From contig JAGCGO010000119.1 in assembly GCA_017649565.1 (NCBI GenBank), positions 1 through 62,736 on the forward strand: DNA of 62,736 bases. The letters run 5' to 3'. This DNA comes from Fibrobacter sp. (lineage in GTDB: Bacteria > Fibrobacterota > Fibrobacteria > Fibrobacterales > Fibrobacteraceae). Of the stretch, positions 58,651 through 62,736 are shown one piece after another (positions within the stretch are counted from its first letter, which is position 1; the number at the start of each line of letters is the position of its first letter). The notes beneath the pieces are model-generated. The model was given only the letters and a program-made list of their open reading frames with translations. It was not told where the DNA came from and did not search any database. Position numbers and translations under genes: made by a program.

Positions 58651-59675
58651 TGCCAAAAATATTGGGCGCAGTCTTTATTCTGTTCTTTTTTGTTTCGTTG
58701 GCAATGGCCGCGGAACGGTATAAGGAACCTATATTCGGGGTTGAAAAAACATCAAGCTTAATTTATGCGCCTAATGTTCCACATTTGGTCAAGAAACATT
58801 TTGTGACAACTTTAGCCTCTGGCTTGAAGTCATCGTCAGATGGATTTCCTGTTCTTCATTTCTATCAAAATGCAAATGAAGTGGAGAAGGGAAATCTGCA
58901 GTTTGATTTTTACAAACCTCAAAATGATACTGCAAAAAGTAGACCCCTTGTGATAATCATTCATGGGGGTGCTTTTGTTTCCGGAAGTAGAGATGACCAA
59001 ACACAGCCTATTATTGGTTATTGCGATTCGCTAGCTGCTCGCGGTTATGTGGTGGCTTCCATAGACTACCGAATTGGCCTAGTTTTGAAAACCGTTCGCA
59101 ATAAAATGTTCTTGGATAGTTCGGATTATAAAAGAGCTGTTCAATGGGGTGTTCAAGATTTACAAGCAGCAATTCAATATTTTAAAATGAATGCGAAAGA
59201 TTATGGAATCAATCCTAATCGTATTTTTGTTGTCGGTTGTAGTTCGGGCGCAATTTTGGCGTTGCAGTCTATAATTGAAAATACAGAAACGAGACCTGAT
59301 GCGGTGATTTCTTTATGGGGTGCCGTGATGAATAAGGTGCAGATAAAAAATGTCTCCGCTCCGGTTTTGTTAGTTCATGGAACGAGGGACGAGATTATTC
59401 CGTTCAAGGAGGGACGGATGTTGAATCTCGATTCCGTAAAAGAGAAAAACAGTTATATGCCCGGATATGGATCTGTTGCCAATGCTTTTAATATCAAATT
59501 TTTTAGTCCTGTTTTTTATGGAAGTTTTGTCATAGATTCTGTTTTGAATAATCGTCGTATAAGTCATGAATCTTTTTTCGTAGAGGGCGAAGGGCATGAA
59601 TTTTATGGCAAAGAGCCCTACAAAGAGGATGTGTTGAAGCGTCTTGTGGAATTCCTTTATAAAAACTTGCAATAG
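58647..59675 (+). CDS. secreted alpha/beta-hydrolase (esterase)
   Basis: A 342-residue exported esterase with signal peptide (cleaved after AMA, about 22). The oxyanion motif is HGGAFVSGSRDD (about 108-119), the nucleophile elbow VGCSSGA (Ser about 203), the acid in HGTRDEIIPF, and the catalytic His in EGEGHEFYG. This is the carboxylesterase/BD-FAE type acting on acyl esters, possibly feruloyl or acetyl groups on plant polysaccharide. It overlaps the SUMF1-like gene by 4 bases. A truncated copy of its start lies at 52437. No clear terminator follows. Confidence 0.87.
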   Translation: MMPKILGAVFILFFFVSLAMAAERYKEPIFGVEKTSSLIYAPNVPHLVKKHFVTTLASGLKSSSDGFPVLHFYQNANEVEKGNLQFDFYKPQNDTAKSRPLVIIIHGGAFVSGSRDDQTQPIIGYCDSLAARGYVVASIDYRIGLVLKTVRNKMFLDSSDYKRAVQWGVQDLQAAIQYFKMNAKDYGINPNRIFVVGCSSGAILALQSIIENTETRPDAVISLWGAVMNKVQIKNVSAPVLLVHGTRDEIIPFKEGRMLNLDSVKEKNSYMPGYGSVANAFNIKFFSPVFYGSFVIDSVLNNRRISHESFFVEGEGHEFYGKEPYKEDVLKRLVEFLYKNLQ

Positions 59676-59753
59676 TATGTAGTGCGTTTTTTGAACGGAA
59701 TGGGCGGTTTTTTGCCTCGCAGTTTTGTATATTCTAGCCGTTAGAGGCTAAAA

Positions 59754-60485
59754 ATGCGATTATTTGTTCTTTTGACGTGCTTATTTGCGGTGACGATTTG
59801 TGCGCGGCCTATCAATGACGGCAACAAGCTGTTCAAGAATGGCGATTATGCCGGTGCGCTCGAAAAGTACATGAAGGCCCGCGAGGCCGAACCCGCGAAC
59901 CCGCTTTTGTTCTACAATATCGGAACGTGCCAGTACAGGCTCGGCAATTACGAAGAGGCCAAGAAGGAACTCGAGAGTGCCGTGCGCATGCCCGACAAGA
60001 AGATGGCCGCGAAGGCCGCCTACAACCTGGCGAACACGCATTTCCGCATGGGCGAGAAGGCCGCCGAGGGCAGTGAACGCATTGCCGCGTGGCGCGAGTC
60101 GGTCGCCTACCTCAAGAAGGCCATCGACCTCGACAACGGTTTCGAGAACGCAAAAAAGAACGTGGAAATTGTGCAGCGCAAGCTGAAAGAAGAACTCGAC
60201 AAGCAAAAACAGAACCAAGACCAGAATCAGGATAACGACCAGAAACAGCCGCCGCTTTCCGAGAAGGCGAAGGAAGTTCTGGCGCGTGCGCTCCAGCTTT
60301 GCAAAGACGGCAAGTACGCCGAAGGCAAGGAGATGCTCGAGAACCTGATTGCCGAAGACGAGACCGCGGGCCAGCTGAACGGACACGTGCAGCGCATCGA
60401 CGACGTCATCGAAATCAAGGCCGGCCGCAAGCCCAAGGCCAAGATTGACGCGAGCAACACCGACAACGACCTGGAGGTGATCTGA
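59754..60485 (+). CDS. exported TPR protein, BatC-like
   Basis: A 243-residue exported protein (signal peptide ends CARP, about 17). Tetratricopeptide repeats about 20-130 read NDGNKLFKNGDYAGALEKYM, LFYNIGTCQYRLGNYEEAKK, AAYNLANTHFRMGEKA. A short Gln/Asn/Asp run (about 150-165) precedes another helical pair (VLARALQLCKDGKYAEGKEM). This layout occurs in BatC-type proteins of Bacteroidetes/Fibrobacter aerotolerance (Bat) operons, but the MoxR/VWA genes of such operons are not in the window. The next gene starts on the last base of its stop (TGATG), an operon. Confidence 0.8.
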   Translation: MRLFVLLTCLFAVTICARPINDGNKLFKNGDYAGALEKYMKAREAEPANPLLFYNIGTCQYRLGNYEEAKKELESAVRMPDKKMAAKAAYNLANTHFRMGEKAAEGSERIAAWRESVAYLKKAIDLDNGFENAKKNVEIVQRKLKEELDKQKQNQDQNQDNDQKQPPLSEKAKEVLARALQLCKDGKYAEGKEMLENLIAEDETAGQLNGHVQRIDDVIEIKAGRKPKAKIDASNTDNDLEVI

Positions 60486-61234
60486 TGCGTTTGATTAGAC
60501 GAAAGACGAAAGACGAAAGACGAAAGAATGTTTATGGTAAGGTCACTGAGCTTGCCGAAGTGACCGTTGGTAAGTCTTTGCTTGCTCTTTTAACGGTTTT
60601 GCTATTGTCCGCAGCGGCCTTTGCGGCGCCGAAGTCGGCGAGCGCCTACTACAGCGATGCCGCTTTCCAGTACATCGAGAACCGCTTGCCCTCTGCCGAA
60701 ATCACTTGCAACGAGGGCCTGCAATACTATCCGAACGACCAGAAGTTGCAAATGCTCCTCGACCGCATCAAAGAGGCCAAGGACGAGCAGAAGAACGAGA
60801 ACAAGAAGAACGACAAGAACCAGGATAACAACCAGGACCAGAATAAAGATCAGAACCAGGATCAGAATCAGGACCAGGATAAGGACCAGCAGAACCAGGA
60901 CCAAAACCAGGATCAGCAGGACCAGAACCAGGGAGAAAGTTCTTCAAGCGGAAGTGATGACCAGAACCAGAATGGCGAAGGCCAGAACGGTGAATCGAGC
61001 AGCAGCCAGGGCGAAAGCTCCGACAGCAACGGCGGTCAGCAGCCAGAGCCGCAGCAACCCGAAGAAGGCTCAAGCGACAGCCAAGGCGAGGAACCTCAGG
61101 AACAGCCTGTGCAGATGGGCGAGATGACTCCCGAAGAGGCTGCACAGCTCTTGAAGGATTTCGACGAGCAGAACGGCGAACGCAAACCTTGGAAGCCTCT
61201 CCGCGGACAAGCAAGACCCGCGAAGGACTGGTAA
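60485..61234 (+). CDS. exported helical protein with Gln/Asn/Asp-rich tract, BatE/BatC-like
   Basis: A 249-residue protein coupled to the previous gene by TGATG. The first 28 residues (RLIRRKTKDERRKN...) are unusual: they encode a 7-base repeat and an intergenic-type repeat. A signal peptide (LLALLTVLLLSAAAFAAP) follows at about 30-48. A TPR-like part (SAYYSDAAFQYIENRLPSAE) leads to a 60-residue tract of Asn-Gln-Asp words, then Ser/Gly/Gln/Glu-rich sequence and a charged tail. The true start might be later (GTG near 60560, just ahead of the signal peptide). Low-complexity codons GAC/CAG/AAC dominate. Confidence 0.72.
   Translation: MRLIRRKTKDERRKNVYGKVTELAEVTVGKSLLALLTVLLLSAAAFAAPKSASAYYSDAAFQYIENRLPSAEITCNEGLQYYPNDQKLQMLLDRIKEAKDEQKNENKKNDKNQDNNQDQNKDQNQDQNQDQDKDQQNQDQNQDQQDQNQGESSSSGSDDQNQNGEGQNGESSSSQGESSDSNGGQQPEPQQPEEGSSDSQGEEPQEQPVQMGEMTPEEAAQLLKDFDEQNGERKPWKPLRGQARPAKDW
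60495..60567 (+). repeat. 7-bp tandem repeat and inverted-repeat element at the gene start
   Basis: Four copies of the heptamer AGACGAA run from about 60497 to 60524. They are followed at about 60540-60564 by GGTCACT...AGTGACC, an inverted repeat around GAGCTTGCCGA. Both are repeat types usually found between genes, and here they lie inside the annotated 5' end of the coding region. Confidence 0.75.
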
Positions 61235-61282
61235 TATCCAGAAATCTTGACATCGGTCAAAGCAAAAGTATATATTACGGAT

Positions 61283-62736
61283 ATGAGACGTTCTCGTATC
61301 CGTTTTTTCAATATGAGGGTTGTCGTTCTGACAGCGTTGTCGCTTGTGCTTTTTCATGCACCGGTTTTGGCGGCGGGCCTTGTGAAGCAGAATATCGACA
61401 CAACCGATGCGATGGCGACTCTTGACAATTTCGACCGTGGGTTCTATACGCCGCAGGTGTTGCATTTAAAACCTTCGGGCAGCAAGGCTATCGGGAAACC
61501 GTGGGCGAAACTCCTGCACCTGCGTGCCGAGATTTCGGAATTCAGCAGCAATGCGTGGCTGGGTGTCGATTCGGTGAGCGGGGACACGATTCGTGGCAAG
61601 AGCCAGGATTTGACTGAAGACGCCCTGAACGTGTTGCAGGAATCGCTCGACAGTATCCGCGCGAACAAGGGCTTTGCTGTCGTGCGTATCTGTTACGACC
61701 CTTGGTACAATGGGCGCAGCAACGTGACGCCGGATCATGAGTGGGTGATGCGCCATGTGGAACAGCTCGCTCCCGTGCTCTCGAAAAATACCGACGTGAT
61801 CGTGGCGCTTGAGATGGGGATGCACGGTGCCTACGGAGAGATGCATAGCGATACGAATATCACGTACGACCGCATTGCCGAGGCGACAAACCTGATGCTG
61901 CGCAGCACTCCGCCCGAGCTGAAAATCCTCACGCGCACGGGCAACTATTCGGCGAAGGTGCTGGGTTTTGACGACTGGGGTGTCGACTTCCATATCGATG
62001 GCGAGAAGTTTGCAGAAATTGCGAAGGCCAAGGGCGACACGATGTACCGCGTGGGAATGTTCAACGACGGCTACTTGGGAACGCAATATGATTACGGCAC
62101 GTGGGGCGCCGACTGCAATACATCCATTTGTCGTGAAGAAGGCGTGGCCTGGCTCGAGAAGTATGGCATCAACACGCCCTATGGCGGCGAGGCGCTTACG
62201 ACGGCCAAGGATTACCAGGTCATCAATACGCCGGAGTTCCTCTCTTACGAAGGCTTCCGCACGCATACGAGCTACCTGAATATCCAATGGAACAACAACC
62301 TGATCGACAGCTGGAAAAAGACGTTGTTCAACATCAAGGATTTCGATTACGATTTTGAGCGCGTCGATTCCCTCACGGGCTTCAAGTACATCAACGACCA
62401 CCTGGGTTACCGCTTTGTGTTGCGCGAATCGTGGGTGACGGATACGGTGGGCGAGGACGGTATTTTTAAGGCGAAGGTGCGCATACAGAACGTGGGCTTT
62501 GGGAACTTGACTCATAAGGTGAAGGCTTCACTAGTTGTTAATGGGATACAACAAGTGGGTATGCTAGATACTTTGGCTTACATTTACTATGAAGATCCTC
62601 TCCCTGATTCTATTGATTTTATGAAAGTGCATAGCCGCAAAATTGAAATCAAGGGTGCCGATACCGTGATGACATTTGATGGCAACAATGAAGTTTTGAT
62701 CGAAGCGAAATTGGGCTCCTTGAAATACCAATCTCC
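61283..62736 (+). CDS. DUF4874/DUF4832-type exported protein, partial
   Basis: The frame is open from ATG 61283 (alternative ATG 61313) through the end of the window, so the C-terminus is missing. A signal peptide (VVVLTALSLVLFHAPVLAA) is followed by a TIM-barrel-like part with LDNFDRGFYTPQVL, FAVVRICYDPWYN, DVIVALEMGMHGAYGEMHSD and YLNIQWNNNLIDSW, as in DUF4874. A DUF4832-like beta domain starts near residue 395 (YRFVLRESWV, VRIQNVGFGNLTHKVKASLV). DUF4832/4874 proteins resemble glycoside hydrolases and are often secreted; no activity is certain. At least 484 residues are visible. Confidence 0.82.
   Translation, partial: MRRSRIRFFNMRVVVLTALSLVLFHAPVLAAGLVKQNIDTTDAMATLDNFDRGFYTPQVLHLKPSGSKAIGKPWAKLLHLRAEISEFSSNAWLGVDSVSGDTIRGKSQDLTEDALNVLQESLDSIRANKGFAVVRICYDPWYNGRSNVTPDHEWVMRHVEQLAPVLSKNTDVIVALEMGMHGAYGEMHSDTNITYDRIAEATNLMLRSTPPELKILTRTGNYSAKVLGFDDWGVDFHIDGEKFAEIAKAKGDTMYRVGMFNDGYLGTQYDYGTWGADCNTSICREEGVAWLEKYGINTPYGGEALTTAKDYQVINTPEFLSYEGFRTHTSYLNIQWNNNLIDSWKKTLFNIKDFDYDFERVDSLTGFKYINDHLGYRFVLRESWVTDTVGEDGIFKAKVRIQNVGFGNLTHKVKASLVVNGIQQVGMLDTLAYIYYEDPLPDSIDFMKVHSRKIEIKGADTVMTFDGNNEVLIEAKLGSLKYQS

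Noticed and set aside
44580..59680. Prophage or integrative element
   Set aside because: No integrase, phage structural gene, relaxase, tRNA or terminal repeat is visible; the genes encode exported proteins.

Overview
The window looks like a chromosomal segment of a Fibrobacter species (Fibrobacterota, a cellulose-degrading gut anaerobe). This rests on protein families I recognise rather than on a search. They are a fibro-slime domain protein, lipoproteins with the Fibrobacter major paralogous domain (TIGR02145 type), three TIGR02147-type proteins, and secreted proteins with poly-Ser/Ala/Lys linkers before a shared C-terminal domain. Most housekeeping genes are GC-rich. The stretches at about 44.6-48.4 kb and 51-59.7 kb, and the single gene at 367-1191, are clearly AT-richer.

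Layout. 1-1.5 kb: end of an rRNA operon (5S and terminator), an AT-rich membrane protein gene, and a possible structured RNA. 1.5-17 kb: four large secreted or lipoprotein genes (fibro-slime; collagen-like/Cys-repeat lipoprotein; two repeat proteins sharing a C-terminal domain), interrupted by a minus-strand ABC-F gene and two repeat-rich intergenic regions. One of these regions holds a three-unit palindromic array with an exact 85-bp period. 17-25.4 kb: mostly minus strand, with a degenerate SLT-like membrane protein, a divergent GroES-like gene on plus, a TIGR02147/lipoprotein pair, a RavA/MoxR-like AAA+ protein, lpxK and aroC. 25.4-32 kb: a periplasmic protein, a c-type cytochrome, a CE2-type acetyl esterase, a GGDEF diguanylate cyclase with a small overlapping lipoprotein, and a second TIGR02147/lipoprotein pair. 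32-38 kb: a compact housekeeping operon ispA-dxs-spoU methyltransferase-pyrF-unknown, with overlapping or near-overlapping junctions. 38-44.5 kb: MlaD/MCE protein plus TPR-like protein (minus), M18 aminopeptidase, and two GT-C glycosyltransferases. 44.7-59.7 kb: an accessory secreted-protein region. It holds a C39-like protease fused to CBM3-like and lamin-tail-like domains, a third TIGR02147/lipoprotein pair, two SUMF1/FGE-fold paralogues, a beta-helix surface protein, a metzincin lipoprotein and an esterase. A 31-codon remnant of a second esterase copy lies behind the first SUMF1-like gene. 59.7-62.7 kb: two TPR (Bat-like) genes and a DUF4874/DUF4832-type protein running off the end.

The most interesting pattern is a recurring two-gene unit. 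A TIGR02147 protein with an XRE-like N-terminal helix-turn-helix pattern is immediately followed by, or overlaps, a lipoprotein gene. There are three copies in 62 kb, and the lipoproteins are unrelated to one another. I infer a modular regulator/surface-lipoprotein pairing of unknown function. The 85-bp palindromic array and the SUMF1-like/esterase duplication are the other strongest signals. Gene functions come from motif reading only; no homology search was possible.
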